DNA of 64,000 nt from Dipteris shenzhenensis (Eukaryota > Polypodiophyta > Polypodiopsida > Gleicheniales), in NCBI GenBank assembly GCA_047967505.1, contig CM106540.1. The stretch is one strand, 5' to 3'. A program made the translations under genes and the position numbers. Numbering within the stretch: the first letter of the stretch is position 1; every line of letters begins with the position of its first letter. The notes below the pieces were generated by a model, which saw only the letters and a program-made list of their open reading frames with translations, did no database searches and was not told the DNA's origin. Below, in pieces: positions 12,172 through 22,529 of this stretch.

Positions 12172-12384
12172 GGAGAGGAGAGGAAGCTGGGGGGAGGGAG
12201 GGAGCAGAAGAGTATGAGGGATAAATGGAGATAACGTGGGAATCCGGAGAGAGAGAGCAGCGGGCAGCCATAGCTTTAAAGCGAAGAAGAAGAAGAAGAT
12301 GAATCTGATTGAAAGGACGTTGCCAACTTCCATCTCCCCACAAGATTCATCCCTTCAAACGTCACACTTAGCTCGTTTGTACGC

Positions 12385-12458
12385 CACGTGTTCGCCCCGT
12401 CATCTCCCACGCTCCTGCCCCTTCTCCCCCCCCTTTGCCACCTTGGCGCGCACACGTG
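12385..12458 (-). promoter_or_regulatory. Two G-box (CACGTG) elements upstream of the transporter
   Basis: CACGTG occurs at 12385-12390 and 12453-12458, about 215-290 bp upstream of the chosen start codon, with a further ccacgtcg ACGT core near 12482. G-boxes bind plant bZIP and bHLH factors. The sites are palindromic, so orientation is set by the gene. Regulation is inferred only from motif and position. Confidence 0.45.
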
Positions 12459-12654
12459 TACCCTTCCTGCGCACGCCACGCCACGTCGCGATCGGATCTT
12501 AAAAGTTTGTACATTTTTGAAATAAAAACAGCGCGCCAATGAAACAAGTTGAAGTTTCTCTCAATGGGCCTTCCACTTTCTTGGTTTTTCCTATGTTCCC
12601 TTTTATTTTACTAGAGCAATCCCATTTTCCTTTTGTTCCTTCTCTCTCTCTCTA

Positions 12655-13210
12655 TTATATTCGTATTGTCGTGTACAGTATTGAATGATCGGACCAATAT
12701 ACGTAGTTTGTTCCACAGAAAGAGCGCTCTTCCCCTGAGTTGGTCCATATTTGGTCAATAGTGGACCCGTGCAGAGTTGTGCTTTCTGAAACTAGTTGAT
12801 GCATGTTGTTCCTGGTGGAAAATTTCTTTTAGCTTCAGTGTTTTCCTCCCTACGGACTTAAAATCAGTGTTGAAGTCACCCACTATGTACGTTACCGCCC
12901 CACGTGGGGTCTTTCCCAGCATCCTCGCAATGCTATGGAGCAGTTCTTTTGTATTCGCGCATGGTCGTTTGTATATTTTAAGAACCGCCAGCTTCTTGCT
13001 TCCAATACTCAATAGTATCACAAGCAAGCACTCGCAATCTCCTTCCAGACTCTCGTGCCACTCGAGGAGAAGCAGTTCATTCTTGTAAAAGCTTACCAGG
13101 CCTAGCCCTTCTGAAGTGGATTCCTTGTTAAAGAAAGGTAAATCACCTGCACCTTGTTGTGGGGTGTGTGTTTCTTGCAAGCATAGGATTGTTGCTGAAG
13201 GAATGCTGCC
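12655..13210 (-). pseudogene. Helentron C-terminal EEP (AP-endonuclease-like) domain
   Basis: The 345-residue frame at 13792-12755 carries endonuclease/exonuclease/phosphatase hallmarks in its second half: LQETH (catalytic Glu, residues 205-209) and GDFNTD (305-310). Its last residues leave the domain. In another frame just downstream (about 12780-12655) the missing end appears, with STIDQIWTN and a terminal SDH triad, then a stop at 12655-12657. So the domain is nearly complete but broken by one frameshift. EEP domains of this kind are known from non-LTR retrotransposons and from Helentrons. Confidence 0.75.
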
Positions 13211-13371
13211 TGAGCTCAGAATGTCGTCTCGGTGAAGGCTTGTGTTCAGGCTTTGTAGTGTCTTTTCTTGATAAATATTCGAAGAGAAATCTCTCTGCTT
13301 GAAATAGCATCCTTCTGCAATCTCGATATTTCTTAAAGGAGGTGGCCGTCGGTTTTTATTTGTTTTTTTTT

Positions 13372-14118
13372 TTAGCTTTCCAATGAAGTACATCTTTGTT
13401 GGGTCCCGGACTCTCGACATTGCTGTGTACACTAGTCCATGGGTTCTTATACCGGTTGGATCAATAGTGATGAACTCTAGTGTCAGCCTTTGTGATCGGT
13501 AAATGGTTCTCCCTGCTGCCGGCTGGATTGGGAATTGTTTTCTGGTAATTGTGTTCATGTGGTTGTTTCCAACTTTGGCCACACGTACTAATGGTGTCCA
13601 CAAGGAAGGCATGCCGTTGTTGTATAGTTGCCTATTTTCATAACGTGCTGTTGCACCCGCCCTTCTGTCACTTAATTCTATCCAGACAATTGCCGATGAA
13701 CATTCCAAATCGGACCCTTTGAAAACTCCATCTGCACCATTGACGATGCCGTCGTCGATGTCGAGGTTTCCTGAGCATATTTCAATGATCATTCTTGGTT
13801 TAAGATGTAGCTAGTTGTGAAGCTCGGATGTTTTCCTGGGGTCACTCGGAATGGTTAGTGTTCGGCTGTAGCTCTTGTGCCGGACATCCTTGCATGGAGA
13901 ATGTGTGGACTACCTGGCAAATTTTTAAAAACTTGCAGGTTATGTTTATCCTTTGCATTGTTCATGCAAAAAAGGTGTGGAACGGTATTTTTTTGGGCAG
14001 GGATGTGGAAGTGCTGCTCGTTTAAATTTTGGATGTCCTCATCGCTTTGTGCGTTAGTTCTTATTTTGTTTAATATCAGCAAGAAGCTTGTGTTCTCTTG
14101 CCGCATTGGCTGTAGCAA
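13372..14118 (-). pseudogene. Helentron PIF1-type helicase, C-terminal part
   Basis: Residues 1-140 of the 13792 frame match the end of Helitron helicases: VNGADG, RKQFPIQPA, the motif V-like TIYRSQRLTLE (97-107) and the motif VI-like YTAMSRVRD (122-130). The preceding frame (14118-13855) supplies the upstream stretch FLLILNKIRTNAQSDEDI. Between this and the linker at about 14120 the Walker A/B core expected in an intact helicase is missing, an internal deletion of roughly 1 kb. The motif V Gly after SQ is replaced by Arg. Non-functional. Confidence 0.75.
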
Positions 14119-14461
14119 CTCATACTACTTTACATGTGTTCTCCTGATGTTCTGTATACATGTCTTTCCATGTTTGGTGGGTGCTTCCTAATGCGTGCTC
14201 ATTATTTGCAAATGGTAAGTAAAGCAGGAAAAGCTCTCTGTGATAATTTTTTGGGTCTTTCGTTTTGTTGTAGTTATTGAAGTGTATGATTCTGTCTCTT
14301 TTTCTTTTCTTGGTGGTTCCTTTTGTTGTAGTGTAACTTCGCGAACGCCACCAGGCAAATGTCCTCCAAGCCAGCTTTCCTAGTGGTGTACTTCTTAATA
14401 ATGTCATCGAAGAATATGTCGGTGCTACCAGGCTGCAGTAGCTCCAACTGAGCTCGACGCT

Positions 14462-15445
14462 TTAGCAAGAGGGTCCTTCGATCGGGTTGGTATTTATGTA
14501 TGTGAATTCCCTAGTGGTCATCTTTAGTGGAAGCGAGAGGCATAGGTACATTGCTTTCTGTGCGCTGATATGCTGTGTGTTGAGTATTGCATTCCCAAAT
14601 TTTTGAATGTGCTCATCTATAGGAGCATTTTCTTTGATGCTTGCCGCCATTGTTGATTTCACTACTGCACTTGTCTCTTGGTCGACCATGGTCATGTACA
14701 ATGTACAATACGTTGCTGCTCCGTGCGGATTAAGAATGAATTGGACATCAGTGTTTGCAGCCCAGAGCTTGGTCAGCATGGGATTAAAGTTATTTGTGAA
14801 AATGTCCTTTGGTGCTCTTTTGATGAATACTTTTGTTTGGGAACTATTGCTTCTTAGAGCCAAGTTGTAATCAATTTCAGACATCTCAAGGAATCCATTA
14901 AATGTAAGCACACCAATGGTTGTGCCTTGCAAAGCTATTGCTATCTTGAAATAGTTTTTTTGGTGTTTCTTCCTATTTGCATCGTTCTGTAGTGGTGCAA
15001 GAATCTTGGTTCCTTGCATAAGTGGGTGTGGGAAACTGAACCTATAGTGTATGTTTTTCCTTTTGCAAGTTTGTCTGTGCTTGTGGGTTCGTAAATCCTT
15101 TTGCTCGGTATTGAGTGAGTCACTGTTCGTGGTGATGTTTTTGTCAATGAATTGCTCTATGCTGCTCTCACTGTCTCTATTGTAACAAGGCGTGTTGTCT
15201 ATCCAAATTAGCCCATGGTCATGCTGACTACCCCTGTTTTGGAACTCCATCACAAAGAAGAAATCTAGTATCTGGACCAAAATGGTTTCATCCTGTTGCA
15301 ACAAAGTCTTCAAAGCTCTGAACTTGTGTACGTAGTACTGCGCTGTTGTCACGAGGTCACTTCTCATTAGTTCTTGTACATCAGGGATTGCCTCGCCTGG
15401 CTCCAACGATAGGTTGCTGCCCCTCAATTTTGTGAGGCATCGCAC
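14462..15445 (-). pseudogene. Helitron-type HUH Rep nuclease domain
   Basis: A 327-residue open stretch matches the Helitron_like_N/Rep region. It has the metal-binding HUH motif as HDH (residues 75-77, within RGSQHDHGLIWI), a TCKRK...RFSFPHPLM zinc-like block (126-143), and the twin catalytic tyrosines as TYCTLY (Tyr 246 and 250). It continues with ISAQKAMYLCLSLPL, a conserved post-Rep block. In rolling-circle transposition this domain nicks and joins DNA strands. The core catalytic residues remain, but the reading frame is broken on both sides: 15445-15700 continues in another frame (QLGLPTFFITLSAAQE, a Helitron signature) and 14468-14120 continues the linker in two frames. Confidence 0.85.
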
Positions 15446-15449
15446 TAGA

Positions 15450-16866
15450 GGTAGCCAGCGTTTCTTGGGCTGCGGACAAAGTGATGAAGAATGTTGGCAG
15501 ACCTAGTTGCCAGACCATGGCAAAAACATTTCTTTTGAGTTGTAGCTTGTAGTCTGCAGATGTCCTTAGGCACACTAAAGTCATGGAAGACTACAGTAGC
15601 TTCTCTATGTTTGTGTCCAATATGGTTGTTCCTACGTCGAGCCTTCTTCCACACAGTTGTCCTTTCCTCATGTGCACCCACATAGAAGACAGAACTTGTC
15701 ACACCAAGACTTTCATTGTTTTGAAGAAAAAATTTTCTACTGACATTGCAAAGCGCCGATCCTGGTTGCGCATTTCCCATTTGGCTATTTCTTGGTAGCT
15801 TGTACTGGCTGGTATGGCATACGTACACGAGTGGTTGAAGAATAGCATGGGGAAAGCCAGCTCTTTGCAGTGTTCATCCTTGAAGAGACTCAATGGGGTG
15901 AAGCCCTCCGATGGAACCACGATCACAGGCCCGTTCTTGAAATCAACTACTTGCTGCTGCGACATGTATATGCCATGAACAAATGTGTCTGTCACTGCAG
16001 GTAGATGATTGGGGCTATTGGTATCTTTGGCATTGGTTGGGGGCGATACATCTTCTTCTTTTTGGATGTTTTGAATGTGTGAAAGCCACGCTTGGTTTAT
16101 TTTTACACTGTTTTGTTGGTACAGAGAAGTTTGAAGCATCTCGTGCAGTGCCCGCACTGTTAGCATGGGACGGACTAGCCCATTGATGTAGTTGTGTCTA
16201 TACTACAAGCATCTCTTTATCGCCCACTGTGACTATTGCACTATCTGTAAGAAAGCGAGGAAGGAGCTGTTGTGCCCTATCAACATCCGCGAAAACATTA
16301 ATAATGCTCTCGTGCAATCCTTGTTGTCCTTCATATGTCAGCTGCCTGATTTGTACGAATGGTATTTGTATTGAAATAAGGCGTCGCTCGACTTTGTTAA
16401 GATTGACAGTGTTCCTTTGTATATTGGCCATTGGCATGTTGTCTTTCGAGAATTTGGGTTTCTTGTTTTCCCGAAGTTGGCGATAGCACAAGGAGCAAAA
16501 AAGGTTGTTCAAATTATGTCCTGCATTGTCACTGCATTCAGGTGCCTCCCCTACCAGCACTCTAATGCATGAGGATATGAGCTTGCACTTAAATGTCAAT
16601 CAATTGCAACAAGCACATTCAAAACTTGGTGTGTCCTCTATCTTTTGTTGATACACACAGTGTGGTTTAATCATGGCCCTTTTTCTCTTCATTTGAATGG
16701 ATTTGGTGATGCTAGGAAACACCTGCGGGCTTGACAAGAACTCTCCTCTATGTAGGTTGGACCATTGGAAGGTGCCTGCACTTGCTTCCCTTTGCATAGT
16801 GCAGCTCTTATTTTGTAGATCTTGTTGCATGTGGCAACGACATTGTAAACGGTCCCTTGGTGGCAT
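15450..16866 (-). pseudogene. Helentron N-terminal region: Cys-rich segment and pre-Rep domain
   Basis: Three overlapping frames cover the conserved part before Rep. 16866-16600 ends in FECACCN; 16599-16198 holds FCSLCYRQLRENKKPKF and the block NKVERRLISIQIPFVQIRQL followed by INVFADVDRAQQLLPR; 16166-15699 has VIVVPSEGFTPLSLFKDEH, AFPMLFF, and SYQEIAKWEMRNQDRRFA. These are the usual ordered blocks of Helitron proteins (DUF6570-like and pre-Rep). Stops at about 16600, 16198 and 15699 show decay. Confidence 0.75.
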
Positions 16867-16869
16867 TCC

Positions 16870-17520
16870 TTAAAAGCAATTGCAATCCTCTTTGCAAGTG
16901 CGCTGGGGTCTTGATATAGAAGCTGCATCAATGAAACCTCATCCTCCTGTGTCCAGTTGTGGTATGCTCTTTTTTTTGGAATGCGCGTGAGTGGCATGAT
17001 TGTGGTAGGAACATGGTCTTGGTCAATAAGGAAGGCATTGCACTGGTCAATGCCTGATGAATGCAATTCTAGTATTGAGTGTGTTGAACTGGAACATTGC
17101 AAAAGAACAACGCACGAGCCTTGTGTAGTTTCATGCAATCTCCGAATCATGCGCCACAGTGAAGGAGCATCTCAAGGCTTAGTTTATTTCCTTCAACATA
17201 GGTACTTTAAAACTCTGCTGGATTGTTGGGAGTCCTGAATGGCATCATGGCTTCATCGATGTAAGCAGCTACTTCAAAATGCAAGGTCGCATGAAGGAAT
17301 GCGTGGGCTTGCTGAGGAAAGAAAGATGCAATGCACAAAAACAGATTGGTATTGCCTGGGTGTTCCATTGCAAATGTCGGGTCCAAAACCATGTAGGCGA
17401 AGGATGGGTCCATTGCACGTTCCAGTGCATCCTTTGCTGCAGTCCTGTCGACCGAAGTGGATCGAGCGTGCCAAAAAACACCAAAGAGGGGGGAAATGGT
17501 ATCAGAGTCGGGGATTCCAA
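16870..17520 (-). pseudogene. Upstream Helentron segment, possible OTU-like remnant
   Basis: Minus-strand frames at 17413-17207 and 17150-16689 read as coherent globular protein: EHPGNTNLFLCIASFF then VAAYIDEAMMPF, and later SSGIDQCNAFLIDQDHVPTTI followed by the Trp-containing YHNWTQEDEVSLMQLL. The order resembles an OTU protease fold (a Cys box followed by a late His box), a domain some Helentrons carry, but the catalytic DGNC Cys would be lost here (NTNL). The NWTQEDE block might alternatively be a Myb/SANT-like element. Family assignment is tentative. Confidence 0.35.
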
Positions 17521-17674
17521 CAAAGTGTATTGGAGGGGGGGTGCAAATTTGCCTGTGCGCTTAGAAAATGTGTTGCTGCTTGTATTGTAGCGATTGCATG
17601 CAAGCTTGTTCGAGCACTTGCGCTTCTGGAAGTGCCACATTCCCGAAGTCATATTTGAAATCAGAACTACTCTT

Positions 17675-18245
17675 GATGGACAAATGAAAAGGCTTGGGAG
17701 ATGTGTAGAATGAGTAGTGGGCATGGGCTAGATTGACGGTGCCAGGTATTTTCCATGAATAACGCGATGGAGTTTGTGTCTCACCAGTGTCCCACACGTG
17801 AATGGAACGAAATGCCTTGCAACATACTGGAATTGGAACAACGTACTGCCCACACGAGGGTGGCTTGCAGAAGCATGCGGAGTTTGCTGGCACTTAGGTT
17901 TATGTACATTTTGTTGTTTCATTCATGGAAGTAAGTACAATGGAGGGGGCTCTATTGAGCATGACATGGGATTTACAATGCAATATCAAAGACCAATGTA
18001 TCTACAAAAGCAAGGAAAGTCCACATAGCTATATAAGAAAGCATTTACTAGGACTTGGCAAAGAGATGAAATGGTTTTCCAGGCATGTATAGCGAGTGTG
18101 GTGGGTGTGGTGTCAGGACTTCGCATTCTTCGTGAAGGATGCAATGAGGCTAGAGCGATAAATGGTAAACTCTCCAATGGACCTCTTGCCAAGAAGTGTA
18201 GACTGGGTTGCAATGACACTGCGATTGTGAAACTCAAGGATGGCG
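17675..18245. repeat. Tandem segmental duplication, copy A
   Basis: About 570 bp that recur at 18505-19067 with an offset of 827-833 bases. Shared landmarks include ggtattttccatgaat, acaatggagggggctctatt, gcatgacatgggatttaca and gggttgcaa...attgtgaaactcaagga. Exon-like minus-strand frames run through both copies, so part of a gene was duplicated. Confidence 0.85.
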
Positions 18246-18419
18246 GCGCTTTGTGTGGAGATTGTAGTGGTGATGCAACAGTTTCGCTTCACTCAACCTT
18301 TTTTAAATAACAACACATAAGCTATGCCATGTAAGTTTGATATTGTGAGATTGAAAGAACCACATGGCTTTGGGTCGTTGTGTAGTTTGTAGCCAAAGCT
18401 AACGGCAATGACCACATGG

Positions 18420-18503
18420 GGTTGTGTGGCATGCAAAAGCGGACAATAGTATCCATAAAAGCAAGAAAAGATCGTGTAGCTATCAAAGAAACCATGCACT
18501 ACA
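18420..18503. repeat. Partial third copy of the duplicated segment
   Basis: Between copies A and B, tatccataaaagcaagaaaagatcgtgtagctatcaaagaaacc-like sequence matches the 'atgtatccacaaaagcaagg...agctatctaagaaacc' part of both full copies. It marks a further, truncated unit. Confidence 0.65.
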
Positions 18504-18504
18504 A

Positions 18505-19067
18505 CTTGATGGAGAAATGAAAAGGCTTGCCAGGCGTGTACAATGAGTAGTGGCTGTGGGGTGGATTGATGGGGCTAGGTATTTTCCATGAATGACGCGA
18601 TGGAGTTTGAGTCGCACCAATGTCCTACACGAGAATGGAACATAATGCCTTGCAAGTTACTGGAACTACAACGCATTGGCCACAAGAGATTTCCTTGCGA
18701 AGTTTATTGGCACATAGTTTTACGTACAATTTTTTGTTTTATTCATGGGAGTAAGTACAATGGAGGGGGCTCTATTGAGCATGACATGGGATTTACAGTG
18801 CAATGTCAAAGACCAATGTATCCACAAAAGCAAGGAAAGCCCACATAGCTATCTAAGAAACCATCTACTAGAACTTGGCAAAGAAATGAAATGGTTTATG
18901 AGGCATGTACAGCGAGAGGTGGGTGTCGGGTGATACGTCGGGGCTACGTAGTCTCCGTGAAGGATGTAATCAGGCTAGAGCTATCAATGGGGTAAACTCT
19001 CCAATGGGCCTCTTGCCAAGAAGCATAGACCGGGTTGCAACCACATTGCAATTGTGAAACTCAAGGA
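18505..19067. repeat. Tandem segmental duplication, copy B
   Basis: Second full copy of 17675-18245. In this copy the minus-strand frame from about 19226 to 18990 is better preserved, reading KGYVV, one stop, then RDGHQVAIQVRGPHVDEVLG and LLGKRPIGEFT. Copy A retains LLGKRSIGEFT. Confidence 0.85.
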
Positions 19068-19402
19068 AGGAGCAATGCAGGCCAAGGACCTCGTCGACAT
19101 GTGGGCCACGGACCTGAATAGCAACCTGGTGGCCGTCACGCTACACCACGTAACCCTTGAGGGATAGCACTTGGGAAATGGTCTGGGTGATGTCGTAACT
19201 ATATCAAAATGGTCGTGTTGGATCACGGCTCACGTGTGCTCCACCGCATGTCTCACAATGGTATTCAACGAGGGGGTTGTTAAGATTGATCAGGTGAAGA
19301 ACGCCTACAACCTCCATCAGTTGCAAACATCATAAGTGTAAATTCGAAGAATTACAGGTACAGGCACAAGCAATTGAAGTTCGAGTTTCACCTTTTCCCA
19401 TA

Positions 19403-19617
19403 GCCAAGATGTGAGACTTGGCTGTTGAATGCGTCGAGAAGCGTGGTTTGTAGATGCCCCTGCAGGACTGCACCAAGGATCATGAAGTCAAAAACCCCTA
19501 TGGAATGCCTTGCCCGCATATAAGAAACATTCTTTGCCACATATATTACAACCCCTTTGTCCACGAAATCTTCCACTAGTCGTGCGAGCGCATGTCTCCT
19601 ATTGGCCATAAAAGTTA
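19403..19617 (-). pseudogene. Exon-like fragment of an unrecognised gene
   Basis: Minus-strand open stretch bounded by a plausible acceptor (tttgtggcag, near 19618) and a plausible donor (aaaag|gtgaaa, near 19402). It encodes MANRRHALARLVEDFVDKG followed by VVIYVAKNVSYMRARHSIG. I do not recognise the protein. Composition is protein-like, so this is probably a real or captured exon rather than chance. Confidence 0.4.
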
Positions 19618-19810
19618 GCTGCCACAAACATGAGAGCCTAAGTAAAAGAAGCCAAGAAACTTTTTTTCTGACTTGGAAATCATGAGTGGGAGTAGTCTGT
19701 GTTCTTTACCGTCGCGCGGTCCTCTAGGTTGGGGCCATCTGCGATGATCACTTGGTCTATTGGAGCGCCATCCAGGTCCACCTTGACGATAATGAAGGCT
19801 ATAGTGTTGA

Positions 19811-20370
19811 TTACTGAGGTGAATGGCGCGTGCACATTCTCCATCTCATTTGTCGCCAGGGTGCATACCGCTTGATCACGTTGTCGAGGATGAATGAAAT
19901 ATCGCCATCAAATGGCTCGCCCTTTAAGATTGTGGTCATTGCATCTACACGAAGGGAAAATGAGCACGTGCCTCCTTTGCCAAATGCACACTTAGTGATG
20001 GTTGGCCCCTCCACCCTGAAAAAAGCATCCACCTGGAAGACATCCTCCAGTTCATTTACGTAAGCATGTGGGACATGTAGTATGATTGTTTCTGAAACGA
20101 AACAATCAGTCATGTCGACGTGCATGTAAACGGGGTAGGGTACATCCTTGGCTTTGTATGTCCCATACTTTGCCAAAACTTTGCCCTCAAATGGGGAACA
20201 AACTCCGACAAGGCACTGATACAAAGGATCAACAATGCATTCGGGTTTATAAGGTTTGAGGCAATGGGTGGAACGATATTGCTGGGGCCACTCCCATCAT
20301 CCATCCGTTGCATATCTGCACTCTGCTGCATGTTCTCGGGGTCAGGTTGGAAAAGATGCCTCGAAGGCAT
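19811..20370 (-). pseudogene. Unrecognised protein-coding fragment with a frame break
   Basis: Two minus-strand frames join near 20225-20235. The upstream one (20370-) gives GSGPSNIVPPIASNLINPNAL and the downstream one (20224-19811) continues YQCLVGVCSPFEGKV, then PYPVYMHVDMTDCFVSE, VNELEDVFQVDAFFRVEGP and GGTCSFSLRVDAM. The shift in frame is a single-base event. The sequence looks like a genuine beta-rich domain (an OB-fold such as the RPA-like proteins some Helitrons carry is one possibility), but no motif fixes this. Another coherent frame below about 19800 (AFIIVKVDLDGAPIDQVIIA) seems to continue it. Confidence 0.45.
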
Positions 20371-21281
20371 GGGCCTGGCATTGGAGCTTGCTGGAAAAAA
20401 GACGTTGCATCAAGTGAGTGGATGTACTTATTTGCTATGGGGAGAATACTAGACAAGTGCATTCATGGACTTTGTGTTTGTTTGCTTGTTTTGGGGGGGG
20501 TGTTGTACTCATGATCTATTCTGGTGGAAACTCAGTGCCTACCAAAGCCTTGGTTTCAGCAGGCAAAATACAGTTGTTGCATTGCCGTAGTTTCGAAAGG
20601 GCTTTCCTACAATGCGAATTCTGCGCTTGGTTGGGAGTGAACATGCTTACCCAAAAAAAAGCATATTGGAAGGTGTCTCCGATAATGTTCCTCTAATGTT
20701 CGTTGTTCAGATTATTTGGCTATGAGTATGTTTTTCCTAAGTATCACATCATAAGAAAAGTTTGTAAAAAATGAAAGCATGACTAAGTTTTCAAATACAG
20801 TGCAAAAGTAAACCCATACGGCGGTGAGCCATTAGAATTCCATGCGTAATTCGTTGCAATCAAAAAATGGACAAGAGTAAGAATTTCTCAAAAGCATTTC
20901 CAAGTTGCACCAAGTTCGATTGCATGGCCTTTTAAAATGGAGTTTGCATATCATAGCATGTAAACAAAATCTGTAGCGGTAGTGTTAAGTGAAATGCATT
21001 GGCTTCCTTGGTGGCATCCATATTCGAAGGATGACTAGGGAACGTGCCATCGAAAAATAGCAAAAAAGAAAAATCCACGCTGGGACTAGGTGTTGTCAAC
21101 TTCCGAACCACCATTTTCCTCTGGGATCGGGGGTCTCACATACATAGTTATTTGGCACTTTAATTTTGCATCGCACCCTTTCTCATGGAGTATTCACCGA
21201 ACTGGGAAAGTGGGATAAGCGTGAATTAAAAAAGAAAGAAAAATTTTTAGAACAAAAGTGCAAAGTAAAATGCCTTTATAC

Positions 21282-21516
21282 CTTTGGCACAAGCCTGCTT
21301 TGCTACCATGGAGAATGCAGTCTTCAGTGTTCTTTTCGCATGCTTGTGAACCTCGCCATCTTTTACTGGAATAAGCTCCAAAGGGAAAGTCTTTGGTAGG
21401 AGGGGCACATATGTTTTTATCAAACACGTACCGGATGCGGATATCACACCTTGCTGGGCCAATACACAAATTGTGTCTTGCATTGGTGGGCTAAGCCCTT
21501 TTGGAAAGGCAGACAA
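21282..21516 (-). pseudogene. Exon-like fragment of an unrecognised gene
   Basis: Minus-strand open stretch reading MQDTICVLAQQGVISASG, then LIKTYVPLLPKTFPLELIPV and KHAKRTLKTAFSMVAKQ, ending at a consensus-like donor (ccaaag|gtataa). Together with 21968-22087 and the fragments at 19.4-20.4 kb it suggests a multi-exon gene on this strand. Function unknown. Confidence 0.4.
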
Positions 21517-21967
21517 TAAAAAGGATTAAATACAACAAACAAAAACTTTGTTGGAAGGGGGATCAAAGGCCAAGAGATTGGCGGCAGGATGGAGCCTATT
21601 TTGCAATTACAAAGTGTATGTAATTATAGGCACGGTTTTGGAAAGCGACCGTTGTTGAAAAAGTACCTTCCGTAGGATTGAAATTGTCAGCTCTTATCTC
21701 TAGATTGGGATTTGATGCATGTGGGGCCTGTTGAGCTTCTAATGGATGTGCTTTGGTTTCTTTTAATGTGTGGAAATGCAGTCTTAATGTCTAGTAGGAA
21801 AAACCAGACTAGAAAAATGGAATTCGAGAAACTCATCGTATAATATGTTTTTGTTTTGTTTTTGTTTGCTATAAGAAAACTTATCTAGAATTAAAATATT
21901 GAAACTCTGCAGCAGAGACATGTGCAAAAGAAGAAAACGTAGAAGCGAAGAGAAATATCGGAGGTAC

Positions 21968-22087
21968 CTTGGTTGTTCTCAGAACATGTTGATCTCTTGG
22001 GTTTGGGACTACAGCAATAAGTTCATGAGCTTTGGAGACTAGTGGATCTTTCCTGCACAATTGCTCAACAGGTTCTGTTCGGATCAC
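21968..22087 (-). pseudogene. Exon-like fragment of an unrecognised gene
   Basis: Short minus-strand open stretch, EPVEQLCRKDPLVSKAHELI followed by AVVPNPRDQHVLRTTK, ending at a donor (aag|gtacct). Same strand as the other fragments and upstream of them, so it could be the first coding exon of the same gene. Confidence 0.35.
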
Positions 22088-22529
22088 ATAATAAGGAAAA
22101 TAAACGCCAATGGTTCATCAGAGAGGCAATGACAATCAATAAACAATAGTATGGTGTGCAAGAATATGAGTGCTTTACCACTGCTTTCTACTTGTAATGT
22201 GCTTTGCATGAAATTTACAAGTTCTTTATATGTGCTTTGTGACTTCTTTACAAGTTCTTTGTATGTCCATGGAGTGCTTTACATATGTGCTATGACTTCT
22301 ATCCATGATTTCTATCCGATTGTGCTTCCTTTGTTTTGTGCATCGGCATAGGTTGAGTTCTTCCAGTGATTCAAGGAAAATTCTCTAGAGATCAGGATTC
22401 AACAATGCTCGTTTGAGTGCTTGAAGCCCTATTTTGTTCGAAAGATGAAAGACATGCACACATATTGATGCATTTATCATGTGCAAATGTGTTTTTTAAA
22501 GGATGCAGTCAACCAGCTGAGGACTCAGA

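Larger units (their letters stand above)
12655..17560 (-). mobile_element. Decayed Helentron/Helitron2-type rolling-circle element
   Basis: On the minus strand, pieces of one long Rep-helicase-endonuclease protein follow in the expected order, broken by stops and frameshifts: an N-terminal region (17520-16600), a Cys-rich segment and pre-Rep region (16600-15450), the HUH Rep domain (15445-14462), linker and helicase pieces (14468-13372), and a C-terminal EEP endonuclease (about 13210-12655). The combination of Rep, PIF1-type helicase and C-terminal endonuclease marks the Helentron/Helitron2 branch rather than canonical plant Helitron1. The helicase segment holding the Walker A and B motifs is absent, so this copy cannot be autonomous. 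Element termini were not identified. Confidence 0.8.

Noticed and set aside
11845-12234. 129-aa Glu/Gly-rich frame on the + strand
   Set aside because: Antisense of exon 1 of the transporter gene; the minus strand carries the conserved WAT1 sequence.
14607-14870. 87-aa + frame across the Helentron
   Set aside because: Shadow of the Rep frame on the minus strand.
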